From assembly GCF_900116765.1 (NCBI RefSeq), contig NZ_UETC01000004.1, positions 270,801-334,800 of the forward strand: a stretch of DNA of 64,000 nt, read 5' to 3'. Of this stretch, positions 36,393 through 46,165 are shown one piece after another. The position numbers and the translations under genes were made by a program. Each line of letters opens with the position of its first letter. Position 1 is the first letter of the stretch. This DNA comes from Jannaschia seohaensis. GTDB taxonomy: Bacteria; Pseudomonadota; Alphaproteobacteria; Rhodobacterales; Rhodobacteraceae. The notes beneath the pieces are model-generated. The model did not search any database. It was not told the DNA's origin and saw only the letters and a program-made list of their open reading frames with translations.

Positions 36393-37775
36393 TTGAAGGT
36401 CATCATCTGCGGCGCGGGGCAGGTCGGCTGGCAGATCGCCCGGCACCTCGCCGGTGAGCGCAACGACGTCACCGTCGTCGACAACAATCCCAGCCTCGTG
36501 AACCGCGCCACCGACACGCTGGACGTGCAGGGCATCACGGGCTTCGCGTCCTATCCGAACGTGCTGGAGCGGGCCGGGGCCGAGGACGCGGACATGCTGA
36601 TCGCCGCGACCCATTCCGACGAGGTGAACATGGTGACCTGTCAGGTCGCCCATTCGGTCTTTACGGTGCCGCGCAAGATCGCGCGCCTGCGCGCGCAGTC
36701 CTATCTCAGCGCGATGCGCTCCGATCTCTACCGGCGCGACCACATGCCGATCGACGTCGTCATTTCCCCCGAAAGGGAGGTGGCCGAGGCCGCGCTGCGC
36801 CGGCTGCGTGCGCCCGAGGCGTTCGATATCGAAGAGTTCATGGACGGCCGCGCGCAGCTCATCGGCCTTCAGCTCGACGCCGCTTGCCCGGTCCTGGACA
36901 CGCCCCTGCGCCAGCTCTCGGAGCTCTTCTCGACCCTGCGCGCCGTCGTGGTCGGCGTCCGCCGCCCCGGCGGTCGCCTTTTCGCGCCAAGCCCTAAGGA
37001 CCAGCTTCAGGCCGGTGATCAGGTCTATGTCCTGACCCATACCGGCGATCTGGCCCGCACCCAGGAGATCTTCGGCAAGTCCGCGAAGCGGGCCGAGCGG
37101 GTCGTTCTGATCGGCGGCGGCAATGTCGGCTTGACGGTGGCCAAGGCCTTGGAGGCCAGCCCGGAACGCGTCCGCGCCAAGATGATCGAGCGCAACCGCT
37201 CCTGCGCCGAACGCGCCGCCGAAGCCCTGGAGCGGACGATCGTGCTCTCGGGCGACGGGCTCGACATCGAATTGCTGCGCGAGGCCAATATCGAGCGGGC
37301 CGACGCCGTCCTCACGGTCACGGACGACGACAAGACCAACCTGCTTGCGGCGGTGCGGGCCAAGGCGGCCGGGTGTTCCAAGACGGTCGCGCTGATCAAC
37401 GACCCGACCCTGGTGCCGCTGATGGGGCCGCTCGCCATCGACGCCTATGTAAACCCGCGCCAGACTACCGTCAGTTCGATCCTGCGCCATGTCCGTCACG
37501 GGCGCGTGCGCAACGTCTACTCCATCGGCGACGCCGAGGCCGAGGTGATCGAGGCGCAGGTCATGTCCACCTCGCCTCTGGCCGGACGCCGCATCCGCGA
37601 CGTGACATTTCCGGAAGGCGCACTGATCGGCGCCATCGGCAAGGAGGACGGGCGCGTCCTGCGGCCGCAGGGCAGCACGCTTATCGAGGAAGGGGACACC
37701 GTGGCCATCTTCGCGCTGGCCGCCGACGTGCCCGAGGTCGAGCGGCTGTTGCAGGTACAGGTGGATTTCTTCTGA
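36393..37775 (+). CDS. trkA: Trk potassium uptake regulator TrkA
   Basis: This 460-residue peripheral membrane protein binds NAD(H) and gates the TrkH channel. It has two RCK units, with Rossmann motifs GAGQVGWQIA at the start and GGGNVGLTVA at about 240, each followed by a TrkA-C domain. The start is a TTG at 36393 behind a GGAG ribosome-binding site; no in-frame ATG gives a complete first strand. The stop shares a base with trkH. Confidence 0.93.
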   Translation: MKVIICGAGQVGWQIARHLAGERNDVTVVDNNPSLVNRATDTLDVQGITGFASYPNVLERAGAEDADMLIAATHSDEVNMVTCQVAHSVFTVPRKIARLRAQSYLSAMRSDLYRRDHMPIDVVISPEREVAEAALRRLRAPEAFDIEEFMDGRAQLIGLQLDAACPVLDTPLRQLSELFSTLRAVVVGVRRPGGRLFAPSPKDQLQAGDQVYVLTHTGDLARTQEIFGKSAKRAERVVLIGGGNVGLTVAKALEASPERVRAKMIERNRSCAERAAEALERTIVLSGDGLDIELLREANIERADAVLTVTDDDKTNLLAAVRAKAAGCSKTVALINDPTLVPLMGPLAIDAYVNPRQTTVSSILRHVRHGRVRNVYSIGDAEAEVIEAQVMSTSPLAGRRIRDVTFPEGALIGAIGKEDGRVLRPQGSTLIEEGDTVAIFALAADVPEVERLLQVQVDFF

Positions 37776-39313
37776 TGCCCGATCTGGCCGCCGGCGCCCG
37801 TCGACGGGCCGGGGGGCTGCCGCTTCTGGTGAAGCTCGCGGGCGGCCTTTCCGCGTCGATGACGGTGCCCGCCGGGCACGCGCTCTATTACGGGCGGATC
37901 GGGGACGCCCAAGCCTTCGGTCTCTGGGCCGCGATCCTGATGGCGCTGACCGGCGCGATGGCACTGGCGACGGCCCGCAACCAAAGCAGCAACCCGACAC
38001 GCAGCCATCTCGTCGCGCTGCTCGGGGCGTTGGCGCTCTTGCCCGCCCTCGCGGCCTTGCCTCTGAACGAGGCGGTGTCGAACACGCGCTTCGTCAACGC
38101 CTATGTCGAGATGGTCATGGCGGCGACCACCACCGGCGGCACCCTGTTCGCGCCCGAGCGGCTGTCGGAAAGCGTGCATCTCTGGCGCGCCCTGGTGGCC
38201 TGGCAGGGGGGGCTGCTGATCCTGGTGGCGGCGGTCGCCATCCTGGCGCCTTTGCGGTTGGGCGGGTTCGAGGTCACCTATTCGGCCCGGTTCGGGCAGA
38301 GCGCCCGGCTCTCGACCGAGGATCAGAGGGCCGATCCGGAGCGCCGGGTGGCGCGCTATTTCCGCGCCATCGCGCCGGTTTATGCAGGGCTGACGGTCTT
38401 GCTCTGGCTGCTTCTCTACGGCGCGGGCGATACCCCGACGCGGGCCGCGATCCATGCGATGTCGACCCTGGCGACCTCGGGGATCACCGCCGGAGGCGGC
38501 CCGGCCGAGGCCCCCAGCGGCATCGGCGGCGAGATCATCATCTTCGCCTTCCTCGCCTTCGCCGTGTCGCGTCAAGTCTATTCCGGACACCTGCCCAGGG
38601 ACCAGGTCGTGCGCCTTACCCAGGATCGGGAGATCCGCATCGCCCTGATGATCATCGTGCTCGTGGCCGCGCTGCTGGTCTCGCGCCATTTCCTCAGCGC
38701 GCTGGAACTGACGACCGAGACCGACGCGCTCACCGCGCTTCGCGCGGTCTGGGGGACGGTATTCACGGTGCTGTCCTTTCTGACGACGACCGGGTGGGAG
38801 TCGGCGGATTGGGACACGGCGCGCAACTGGTCCGGGCTCGACACGCCGATCGTTCTCTTGATGGGACTTGCGCTGTTCGGCGGCGGGATCGCGACCACCG
38901 CGGGGGGCGTGAAGCTGCTGCGGATCTACGCGCTCTATGAGCATGGGCGGCGGGAGATGCACCTGCTCGTCCATCCCCACGGGATCGCGGGCGGCAGGGT
39001 CCGCAGCTCCATCCCCATGCGGGGGGTCGAGGCGGCCTGGGTCTTCTTCATGCTCTTCGCCATCACCCTGGCCGCCGTGACCCTGCTGCTGGCGGCCACG
39101 GGGCTCGATATGTCGAACGCGATGATCCTGGCGGTCGCGGCGCTGACGACCACGGGACCCCTGGCCGATATCGCTTTGGGCACCGGTCCCGCCACCGGCG
39201 TCGGCACCCTCTCGGACGCGACCAAGCTCATCTGGGCGGCGGCCATGGTGCTGGGCCGGATGGAGGCCCTGGCCCTGATCGCGCTGTTCAACCCCGACTT
39301 CTGGCGAAATTGA
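37775..39313 (+). CDS. trkH: Trk-type potassium channel subunit TrkH
   Basis: This 512-residue membrane protein has about ten helices. Four pore-loop repeats can be found: AATTTGGTLF, STLATSGITAGGG, LTTTGWESAD and ALTTTGPLADI, each with the central Gly of the K-selectivity filter. It forms the K+ translocation path gated by TrkA, encoded immediately upstream with a 1-bp overlap. The repeats are more divergent than in E. coli TrkH, as in other alphaproteobacterial TrkH proteins. Confidence 0.9.
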   Translation: MPDLAAGARRRAGGLPLLVKLAGGLSASMTVPAGHALYYGRIGDAQAFGLWAAILMALTGAMALATARNQSSNPTRSHLVALLGALALLPALAALPLNEAVSNTRFVNAYVEMVMAATTTGGTLFAPERLSESVHLWRALVAWQGGLLILVAAVAILAPLRLGGFEVTYSARFGQSARLSTEDQRADPERRVARYFRAIAPVYAGLTVLLWLLLYGAGDTPTRAAIHAMSTLATSGITAGGGPAEAPSGIGGEIIIFAFLAFAVSRQVYSGHLPRDQVVRLTQDREIRIALMIIVLVAALLVSRHFLSALELTTETDALTALRAVWGTVFTVLSFLTTTGWESADWDTARNWSGLDTPIVLLMGLALFGGGIATTAGGVKLLRIYALYEHGRREMHLLVHPHGIAGGRVRSSIPMRGVEAAWVFFMLFAITLAAVTLLLAATGLDMSNAMILAVAALTTTGPLADIALGTGPATGVGTLSDATKLIWAAAMVLGRMEALALIALFNPDFWRN

Positions 39314-39453
39314 CGGCAACCGGGGCGGAAAGCGGCAGGCTGCGCACAATCCACGTGCGACAGGGGTAGATGTTTCGTGATTCGACCCTCATAAACGGCT
39401 CAAACGCAACCAGGACGGCCCAGCCAAGGGCCGCAGAGACAACGGGACGGCAC

Positions 39454-39702
39454 ATGGCCTCGGACAAGCAGAACCTTCAGGACGCCTTCCTCAACCATGT
39501 CCGCAAGACAAAGGTGCCGGTGACGATCTTCCTGATCAACGGCGTCAAGCTGCAGGGCGTCATCACCTGGTTCGACAATTTCTGCGTCCTGCTGCGCCGC
39601 GACGGGCAATCGCAGCTTGTCTACAAGCACGCGATCTCGACCGTGATGCCGGCGCAGCCGATTCAGCTCTATTCCGGCGAGGGCGATTCTGACGGGGCCT
39701 GA
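39454..39702 (+). CDS. hfq: RNA chaperone Hfq
   Basis: This 82-residue Sm-like protein forms a hexamer that helps small RNAs pair with mRNAs. Sm1 reads [19 protein letters not shown] and Sm2 reads [11 protein letters not shown], the standard YKHAIST signature. The ATG at 39454 is chosen for the [10 protein letters not shown] start and the GGGACGG ribosome-binding site; the in-frame extension to 39370 is unsupported. hflX follows, as in many Proteobacteria. Confidence 0.97.
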   Translation: MASDKQNLQDAFLNHVRKTKVPVTIFLINGVKLQGVITWFDNFCVLLRRDGQSQLVYKHAISTVMPAQPIQLYSGEGDSDGA

Positions 39703-39757
39703 GACGGGACATTCGACCGAGGCGCGCCCCACCCGCGCCTACGTCCTGCATCCCGAC

Positions 39758-41065
39758 ATGCGCGGGGGCGACCGATCCGGCCGCGACCCCCGCTTGGCCC
39801 TCGAAGAGGCCGTGTCCCTGGCGCATGCGCTGCCGGGCCTCGATGTCGTGGGCTCCGACGTGGTTCGCCTGCCCAAGCCGCATCCCGGGATGCTGTTCGG
39901 CTCCGGCAAGGTGGAGGAGCTGCGCGCGCTGATCGAGGCCGAGGAGATCGAACTGATCCTGATCGACGGCTCGGTCAGCCCGGTGCAGCAGCGCAACCTG
40001 GAGAAGGCGTGGAAGGTCAAGCTGCTCGACCGGACCTCCCTGATCCTGGAGATCTTCGCCGATCGCGCCGCCACCCGCGAGGGCGTGCTCCAGGTCGATC
40101 TCGCCGCGCTCAGCTACCAGCGCACGCGCCTCGTGCGCGCCTGGACCCATCTGGAGCGGCAGCGCGGCGGGCTGGGCTTCGTCGGCGGCCCGGGCGAGAC
40201 CCAGATCGAGGCGGACCGCCGTGCCATCGACGAGCAGATGGTCAAGCTGCGCCGCCAGCTCGACCGCGTGGTCAAGACCCGGGAGCTGCATCGCGCGGCG
40301 CGCGCCAAGGTGCCTTATCCAGTCGTGGCCCTGGTGGGCTACACGAACGCGGGCAAGTCGACGCTGTTCAACCGCCTGACGGGGGCGGAGGTGATGGCCA
40401 AGGACATGCTCTTCGCAACGCTCGACCCGACGATGCGGGCGGTGACGCTGTCGGCGAAGGGCACCAATCCCTTCGACGTGATCCTGTCGGACACGGTGGG
40501 CTTCATCTCGGACCTGCCGACCCAGCTCGTCGCCGCCTTCCGCGCGACCCTGGAGGAGGTGCTGGACGCCGATCTGATCCTGCATGTCCGCGACATCTCG
40601 CATCCCGAGACGGAGGCGCAGGCCCAGGACGTGGAGTCGATCCTGGAGGCACTTGGCACCGACGAGTCCATCCCGCGGCTGGAACTCTGGAACAAGGTCG
40701 ACCGGCTGGACCCCGCCGAGGCAGAGGCCGCCGCGAACCGGGCCGCCCGCCGCGACGACGTCTATCTGGGCTCGGCGGTGACGGGGCAGGGGCTCGACGC
40801 GCTGCTTGCCCGGATCGGGGCCGAACTCTCGGAGGTCACGGAGGAGACCACGCTGACGCTCCCCTTCGCCGAGGGCCGGGCGCGGGCCTGGCTGCACGAC
40901 CAGGGGGCCGTGCTCTCGGAGGAAGTCACCGAGGAGGGCACGCGGCTGTCGCTGCGCTGGACCGCACGCCAGGCGGACCGCTTCGCGGCCAGTTTCCCCG
41001 GGCTCATAGACCGTCCCGTGCCGACCCCGGCCCCGGCCGCGCCGCCGACCCGATGGGAACCTTAA
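39758..41065 (+). CDS. hflX: Ribosome-associated GTPase HflX
   Basis: The 435-residue version starts at the ATG at 39758. The N-terminal HflX domain has the glycine-rich loop KPHPGMLFGSGKVEE and QQRNLEKAWKVKLLDRTSLI. The G domain has G1 GYTNAGKST, G3 DTVGFI and G4 NKVD. HflX rescues or splits stalled ribosomes. Upstream, the same frame encodes TRAYVLHPD, which normally belongs to HflX, yet no ATG, GTG or TTG exists in that frame down to the stop at 39644. A CTG at 39689 with a GAGGG ribosome-binding site, inside the hfq 3' end, may be the real start. Confidence 0.93.
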   Translation: MRGGDRSGRDPRLALEEAVSLAHALPGLDVVGSDVVRLPKPHPGMLFGSGKVEELRALIEAEEIELILIDGSVSPVQQRNLEKAWKVKLLDRTSLILEIFADRAATREGVLQVDLAALSYQRTRLVRAWTHLERQRGGLGFVGGPGETQIEADRRAIDEQMVKLRRQLDRVVKTRELHRAARAKVPYPVVALVGYTNAGKSTLFNRLTGAEVMAKDMLFATLDPTMRAVTLSAKGTNPFDVILSDTVGFISDLPTQLVAAFRATLEEVLDADLILHVRDISHPETEAQAQDVESILEALGTDESIPRLELWNKVDRLDPAEAEAAANRAARRDDVYLGSAVTGQGLDALLARIGAELSEVTEETTLTLPFAEGRARAWLHDQGAVLSEEVTEEGTRLSLRWTARQADRFAASFPGLIDRPVPTPAPAAPPTRWEP

Positions 41066-41080
41066 CCAAGCATTAAGGTT
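41058..41080 (+). terminator. Stem-loop overlapping the hflX stop codon
   Basis: AACCTTAA (41058-41065) is the exact reverse complement of TTAAGGTT (41073-41080), with a 7-nt loop. It spans the hflX stop and the end of the convergent small frame. The stem is AT-rich with no T-tract, so termination strength is doubtful. Confidence 0.45.
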
Positions 41081-41249
41081 AACGCGCCCGCCCCCTCATC
41101 ACGGGTTCACAAATACTCAAATCCCGACCGACGTCCCAGGCGCGGGCCTCGGCCGGGGAGACACCGCTCTGCCATACCGCAAGCCGGCCATCCGGATCGC
41201 GTCGTGCAAAGGCGATGACAGGAAATGCCGGTCCTGTTAGTCTCGCCAC
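41079..41249 (-). CDS. Possible small protein, 56 residues (GTG start)
   Basis: The minus-strand frame from GTG at 41247-41249 encodes a small basic protein (PVIAFARRDPDGRLAVWQ, then GVSPAEARAWDVGRDL) with codon use like the genes around it and unlike typical antisense frames. It lies between hflX and the SYLF lipoprotein gene, convergent with the former. No family is recognised and the ribosome-binding site is unclear. Confidence 0.35.
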   Translation of the reverse strand: MARLTGPAFPVIAFARRDPDGRLAVWQSGVSPAEARAWDVGRDLSICEPVMRGRAR

Positions 41250-41300
41250 TGGAAGGGGCAGAAGACCCCGGCAGAGCAGACATGGACAGGACCTGAAGAT

Positions 41301-41858
41301 ATGACCGCATTTTCGCGTCGCCGCTTCCTTGCGGCGGCTTCCGCTCCGCTTGCCTTGGCGGCTTGCGGCAACGGCGTGGGCTCCCCTGGGGGCGAGATGA
41401 TCGACGCGCGTGTCGACGCCGCCATCGCCTTCATGGAAGACACGCTGCCCGAGACGCGCGACCTGCGCGCCCGGAGCGCCGGCATGTTGATGATGCCGCT
41501 GATGACCGAAGCCGGTCTGGGCATCGGCGGGGCCTTCGGGCGTGGCGCGCTGCGGGTGGATGGCGTGACGGTGGATTACTACTCGGCCACCGCCGCGTCG
41601 GTCGGGCTTCAGATCGGGGCGCAGCAATACGCCCATGCGCTGTTCTTCATGACGCCTGCCGCGCTCTCCAATTTCCGCCAAAGCCCTGGCTGGGTCGCGG
41701 GGGCGGATCTGGAATACGCCGCCTCCTCCAACGCGCGGGCGTTTACGACCGACACGACCTCGCTGACCACGCCGGTGGTTGCGGTCATCTTCGGCCAGGC
41801 CGGTCTTTTGGCCGGGGCCACCATCGAAGGGCAGAAGTACAACCGCATCATCCCCTGA
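41301..41858 (+). CDS. SYLF-domain (Ysc84-like) lipoprotein
   Basis: This 185-residue protein has a lipoprotein signal: a twin-arginine-like RRRFLAA followed by the lipobox LAAC (Cys at about 22). The mature part is an all-beta/helical SYLF domain, with AGMLMMPLMTEAGLGIGGAFGRGAL, split around 55-80, then VDYYSATAASVGLQIGAQQ and the C-terminal FGQAGLLAGATIEGQKYNRI. SYLF domains bind lipids in eukaryotes; bacterial roles are unknown. It would sit in the periplasm, probably membrane-anchored. Confidence 0.85.
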   Translation: MTAFSRRRFLAAASAPLALAACGNGVGSPGGEMIDARVDAAIAFMEDTLPETRDLRARSAGMLMMPLMTEAGLGIGGAFGRGALRVDGVTVDYYSATAASVGLQIGAQQYAHALFFMTPAALSNFRQSPGWVAGADLEYAASSNARAFTTDTTSLTTPVVAVIFGQAGLLAGATIEGQKYNRIIP

Positions 41859-42017
41859 GCGGCGCGCGCCCTCTTGCATTCCTCTCCGCAGGGTGCCAAA
41901 GGGCGCGCACTTCACAGGCGGGGGCGGGCCCCCGGGGGAGACATCCCCGGACGGTCCACCGGTTGGCGCATCCGCGTCGAAACCCCCGCCGAGGCTCAAA
42001 CCGGAAAGGAAACGAGC

Positions 42018-42821
42018 ATGGCTCTGCCTGACTTCTCGCTTCGTCAGCTTCTCGAGGCCGGCGTTCACTTCGGCCACCAGACGCAGCGATGGAACCCGCG
42101 CATGGCGCCCTATATCTACGGCGCCAAGAACGGCATCCACATCATGGACCTGACGCAGACGGTTCCGCTGCTGGACCAGGCGCTCAAGGCCGTCCACGAC
42201 GTCGTCGCCCGCGGCGGCCGCGTTCTCTTCGTCGGCACCAAGCGCCAGGCGCAGAAGCCCGTGGCCGAGGCCGCCGAGCGTTGCGCGCAGTATTACATGA
42301 ACCACCGCTGGCTGGGCGGCACGCTCACCAACTGGAAGACGGTTTCCAACTCCATCAACCGCCTGAAGGCGATCGACGAGGCGATGGAGCAGGGCTTCGA
42401 GGGCCTGACCAAGAAAGAGCGCCTCGGCATGGAGCGTGACCAGGCCAAGCTGCAAGCGTCGCTCGGCGGCATCCGCGAGATGGGCGGCCTGCCGGACATG
42501 CTGTTCATCATCGACGTCAACAAGGAAGACCTGGCGATCGCCGAGGCGAAGAAGCTGGGCATCCCGGTCGTGGCCGTGGTCGACACCAACTGCTCGCCCG
42601 AGGGTGTGGACTATGTCATCCCCGGCAATGACGACGCCGCGCGCGCCATCGCGCTCTACTGCGACCTCGTCTCCCGCGCGGCCCTCGAAGGCATGAGCGC
42701 CCAGCTCGGCGCAGCCGGCGTCGATATCGGCGCCATGGAAGAGGGCCTGGCCGAGGACATCGATCCCGGCGAGGCGGAAGAGCTTCCCGCCTCCGAGACC
42801 GAGGCGCCCGCCCAGGCCTGA
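42018..42821 (+). CDS. rpsB: 30S ribosomal protein S2 (uS2)
   Basis: This 267-residue protein has the usual start [20 protein letters not shown] and the [12 protein letters not shown] and [12 protein letters not shown] blocks. The acidic C-terminal tail is typical of alphaproteobacteria. The ATG at 42018 follows an AAAGGA ribosome-binding site. uS2 joins the 30S subunit late and helps S1 bind. tsf follows after 72 bp, the conserved pairing. Confidence 0.97.
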   Translation: MALPDFSLRQLLEAGVHFGHQTQRWNPRMAPYIYGAKNGIHIMDLTQTVPLLDQALKAVHDVVARGGRVLFVGTKRQAQKPVAEAAERCAQYYMNHRWLGGTLTNWKTVSNSINRLKAIDEAMEQGFEGLTKKERLGMERDQAKLQASLGGIREMGGLPDMLFIIDVNKEDLAIAEAKKLGIPVVAVVDTNCSPEGVDYVIPGNDDAARAIALYCDLVSRAALEGMSAQLGAAGVDIGAMEEGLAEDIDPGEAEELPASETEAPAQA

Positions 42822-42893
42822 TGCCCTGGCATCAAATGGTTACGTGGCGCGGCTAAAGCAGCCGCGCCCTTCCCAATTCCAAGGAGTAGACCC

Positions 42894-43769
42894 ATGGCGA
42901 TCACAGCCGCACTGGTGAAGCAACTGCGCGACTCGACGGGCGCAGGCATGATGGACGCGAAGAAGGCGCTGACCGAAACGAATGGCGACATGGATGCCGC
43001 CGTCGATTGGCTGCGCACCAAGGGCCTCGCGAAGGCCGCCAAGAAGTCGGGCCGCACCGCCGCCGAGGGCCTCGTGGCCGTCGCCGTCGATGGGGGCTCG
43101 GGCGTCGCGGTCGAGGTCAATTCCGAGACGGATTTCGTCGGCAAGAACGCCGAGTTCCAGGCCATGGTCGGCGACATCGCGCAGACCGCGCTCACCGTGC
43201 CGGATCTGGGCGCGCTGACCGAGGCGGAGATCGGCGGCAAGACCGTCGCCGCGATCATCACCGACAAGATCGCCACCATCGGCGAGAACATGTCCGTGCG
43301 CCGGATGGCCAAGATCTCGGGCGAATCGGTCGTGACCTATGTCCACAACGCCGCCGCGCCGAACATGGGCAAGATCGGCGTGCTGGTCGCGCTGTCGGGT
43401 GACAATGAAGCCTTCGGCAAGCAGGTCGCGATGCATATCGCCGCCGTGAACCCGGCCTCGCTGTCCGAAGCGGATCTCGACCCGGCCGTCGTCGAGAAGG
43501 AGCGTCAGGTTCAGATCGACATCGCGCGCGAATCGGGCAAGCCCGAGGCCGTCATCGAGAAGATGATCGAAGGCCGCATGAAGAAATACATGTCCGAGGT
43601 CACGCTGCTGAACCAGGCCTTCGTCGTGAACCCCGACCTGACCGTCGGCAAGGCCGCCGAGGAAGCGGGCGTCGAGATCACCGGCTTCGTCCGGCTTGAG
43701 GTCGGCGAGGGCATCGAAGTCGTCAAGGAAGACTTCGCCGCCGAGGTCGCGAAGGCCGCCCAAGGCTGA
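42894..43769 (+). CDS. tsf: Translation elongation factor Ts
   Basis: This 291-residue nucleotide-exchange factor acts on EF-Tu. The N-terminal UBA-like signature [19 protein letters not shown] is followed by the TDFVGKN contact segment (which inserts against the EF-Tu nucleotide site) and a dimer-type C-terminal domain. Normal length. It is followed by a strong hairpin. Confidence 0.97.
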   Translation: MAITAALVKQLRDSTGAGMMDAKKALTETNGDMDAAVDWLRTKGLAKAAKKSGRTAAEGLVAVAVDGGSGVAVEVNSETDFVGKNAEFQAMVGDIAQTALTVPDLGALTEAEIGGKTVAAIITDKIATIGENMSVRRMAKISGESVVTYVHNAAAPNMGKIGVLVALSGDNEAFGKQVAMHIAAVNPASLSEADLDPAVVEKERQVQIDIARESGKPEAVIEKMIEGRMKKYMSEVTLLNQAFVVNPDLTVGKAAEEAGVEITGFVRLEVGEGIEVVKEDFAAEVAKAAQG

Positions 43770-43800
43770 CCACCGCCTCACAAGGCATTGAGAGATGAAA

Positions 43801-43832
43801 AAGCGGCGTCGAGGGGAAACTCGACGCCGCTT
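43801..43832. terminator. Strong terminator hairpin after tsf
   Basis: AAGCGGCGTCGAG (43801-43813) pairs perfectly with CTCGACGCCGCTT (43820-43832) around a 6-nt loop. On the minus strand it is followed by five T, so it may stop transcription from both sides; it ends rpsB-tsf and insulates against cobT read-through. The 288 bp from 43833 to cobT hold no evident gene. Confidence 0.8.
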
Positions 43833-44120
43833 CATCGTTGATCGGGCCGTCCTTGGGGATGAGACATGCCCGCGATGTTCCGCGTGGCCCCCCCGGCATA
43901 ATTGCCCGAAAGACCGCGCATGCCGAGCATCATCGGCTAGGTGCTCAGGCCACGAGACAATTCGCTCGCGTCGCCGTCACGCCTTTTAGTCCATGGCGTA
44001 ATTGCCACCACTCACAAGACGTTCACAGAATGACCCGGACACTCCCGCTAAGGAAGTCGGGTTTTCCTTACCTATCGGTAAAAATCTGTCCGCCTGTTCA
44101 AATCCTGATAGCAGGGCCCG

Positions 44121-46004
44121 TCACGACGCGCGCCGGATGCCCATCACCCGCGCCCGCGCGCGCGGGTCGGCGTCGAAAAGCGCGGCAAGCTGTTCGGTCA
44201 TCGCGCCAGCCAACTGCTCGACATCGGTGATCGTCACGGCGCGGTTGTAGTAGCGCGTCACGTCGTGGCCGATTCCGATGGCGAGCAGTTCGACGGCCTT
44301 CCGCTTCTCGATCATGGCGATCACGTCGCGAAGGTGCTTTTCCAAGTAGTTGGCAGGGTTGACCGACAGGGTGCTGTCATCGACCGGCGCGCCGTCCGAG
44401 ATCACCATCAGGATCTTGCGGACCTCATTGCGCGCCAGCATCCGGCGATGGGCCCATTCCAGCGCCTCGCCGTCGATATTCTCCTTCAGCAGGCCCTCTT
44501 TCATCATCAGGCCCAGATTGGGCCGCACCCGGCGCCAGGGGGCGTCGGCGGATTTGTAGATGATGTGGCGCAGATCGTTCAGGCGGCCCGGCTGCTGCGG
44601 CCGTCCGTCCTTGAGCCAGGCTTCGCGGCTCTGGCCGCCCTTCCAAGCGCGGGTGGTGAAGCCCAGGATCTCGACCTTGACGCCGCAGCGCTCCAGTGTG
44701 CGTGCCAGGACATCGGCGCAGATCGCCGCGATGGAAATCGGGCGGCCGCGCATCGAGCCGGAATTGTCCAGGAGCAGCGTCACGACGGTATCCCGGAACT
44801 CCGTATCCTGCTCCATCTTGAAGCTGAGCGGCGTTGTGGGGTTCGCCACGACGCGGGCAAGGCGGCCTGCGTCGAGGATACCTTCCTCCAGGTCGAACTC
44901 CCAGCTGCGGTTCTGCTGCGCCTGGAGGCGGCGCTGTAACTTGTTGGCCAGCCGCGAGACCGCGCCTTTCAGCGGCTCCAGCTGCTGGTCGAGATAGGCG
45001 CGCAGGCGCTCCAACTCCGCGGGTTCGGCCAGGTCCTCGGCCCCGACGACCTCGTCATACTCGGTGACATAGACGGTGTAATTCGGGTCGGCATCGGAGA
45101 TCGGTTGCGGCGCGGGCGGCTCATGGCTGTCCTCGGCCTCGGGCATCTCGGCCTCTTCGCCCGCTTCCTGGTCGGCCATGTCGTCCATGGAGACCTGGGC
45201 CTGGGAGGGATCGTCCTGCTGCTCCTGCGAGGATTCGGGCGAGGCTTCCTCGTCCTCCTGATCCTCTTCGTCTGAGCCGGTGGAGTCGGGTTCCTCCTCT
45301 TCGTCCTGATCGGCGCCTTCGTCCTGGTCCTCGTCCTCCAGATCCGGGTCGTCGCCCAGCTGATCGCCATAGCCCAGGTCGTCGATCAGCTGGCGCGCCA
45401 GCTTGGCGAAGGCGGTCTGGTCGCGCAGAACCTCGTCCAGATTGTCCAGCCGGTCTCCGGTGGCGCCTTCGATGAAGTCGCGCCACAGTTCCAGCACGTT
45501 GTCGGCGCCCTTGGGCAGATCCCGGCCCGTGGCCATCTGGCGAATCCAGTAGCCGGCGGCCGCGGCGAGCGGCGCCTGCGCCTTGTCGGTGATGTCGCCA
45601 TAGCCCTTGCGCGCGGCTTCGACGGCGATCTTGGCGTCGATATTGCCGGCCGTGCCGGGCATGTCCTGCGCGCCGACCGCTTCGCAGCGGGCGGTTTCCA
45701 TCGCTTCGTAGAGCTCTCGCGCCATGTTGCCCTGCGGCAGATAGCGCGCGTTGATGCTGGCGTCGTGGTGACGGTGCCGCAGCGCATAGGCATCGGCGGT
45801 GCCGCGGGCCAGAAGCACCTCCTCGCGGGTCATCCGGCGCGAGACCTGGGGCAGGCGCACCGCGTCATTCGTCTGGCCCGGCGGGTCGACGGAATAGCTT
45901 ACGGCCAGATCCGGGTCGTCGGCCATCGTCTTGGTCGCCTCGGCGAGGGCCTTCTTGAACGGATCGGCGGGGTTGTCGCCCGGACGGGAGGAGCTGTTCT
46001 TCAT
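44121..46004 (-). CDS. cobT: Cobaltochelatase subunit CobT
   Basis: This 627-residue protein is the large AAA-partner subunit that, with CobS and CobN, inserts cobalt into hydrogenobyrinic acid a,c-diamide in aerobic B12 synthesis. It has an N-terminal helical CobT domain ([16 protein letters not shown]), a very acidic central linker (about 240-320) and a C-terminal von Willebrand A domain with the MIDAS motif LLLDNSGSM. The ATG at 46004 is preferred over an in-frame TTG at 46013. cobS lies 1.6 kb upstream on the same strand, with an unrelated gene inserted on the other strand. Confidence 0.94.
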   Translation of the reverse strand: MKNSSSRPGDNPADPFKKALAEATKTMADDPDLAVSYSVDPPGQTNDAVRLPQVSRRMTREEVLLARGTADAYALRHRHHDASINARYLPQGNMARELYEAMETARCEAVGAQDMPGTAGNIDAKIAVEAARKGYGDITDKAQAPLAAAAGYWIRQMATGRDLPKGADNVLELWRDFIEGATGDRLDNLDEVLRDQTAFAKLARQLIDDLGYGDQLGDDPDLEDEDQDEGADQDEEEEPDSTGSDEEDQEDEEASPESSQEQQDDPSQAQVSMDDMADQEAGEEAEMPEAEDSHEPPAPQPISDADPNYTVYVTEYDEVVGAEDLAEPAELERLRAYLDQQLEPLKGAVSRLANKLQRRLQAQQNRSWEFDLEEGILDAGRLARVVANPTTPLSFKMEQDTEFRDTVVTLLLDNSGSMRGRPISIAAICADVLARTLERCGVKVEILGFTTRAWKGGQSREAWLKDGRPQQPGRLNDLRHIIYKSADAPWRRVRPNLGLMMKEGLLKENIDGEALEWAHRRMLARNEVRKILMVISDGAPVDDSTLSVNPANYLEKHLRDVIAMIEKRKAVELLAIGIGHDVTRYYNRAVTITDVEQLAGAMTEQLAALFDADPRARARVMGIRRAS

Positions 46005-46165
46005 ACCGCGCAACCTAGTCGTTTGGTGCGGAGGCGCAATGGCGCGCCGACACGTGCAGCCAGTCGAGAAGCGACGCGGGGCGGCGATCGGTCTCCGGGG
46101 AGAGGGCTTGCGCCTCCGTCACGGGCTTGGCTTCATCGGGGCCGCGCAATCCCGGGGAGCTTTGC

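Noticed and set aside
37373..37774. N-terminal extension of the trkH frame
   Set aside because: It overlaps trkA out of frame. The ATG at 37775, sharing a base with the trkA stop, gives a normal TrkH.
37517..39349. 610-codon open frame on the minus strand
   Set aside because: It is antisense to trkA/trkH, and its Arg/His/Gln-rich composition is typical of shadow frames.
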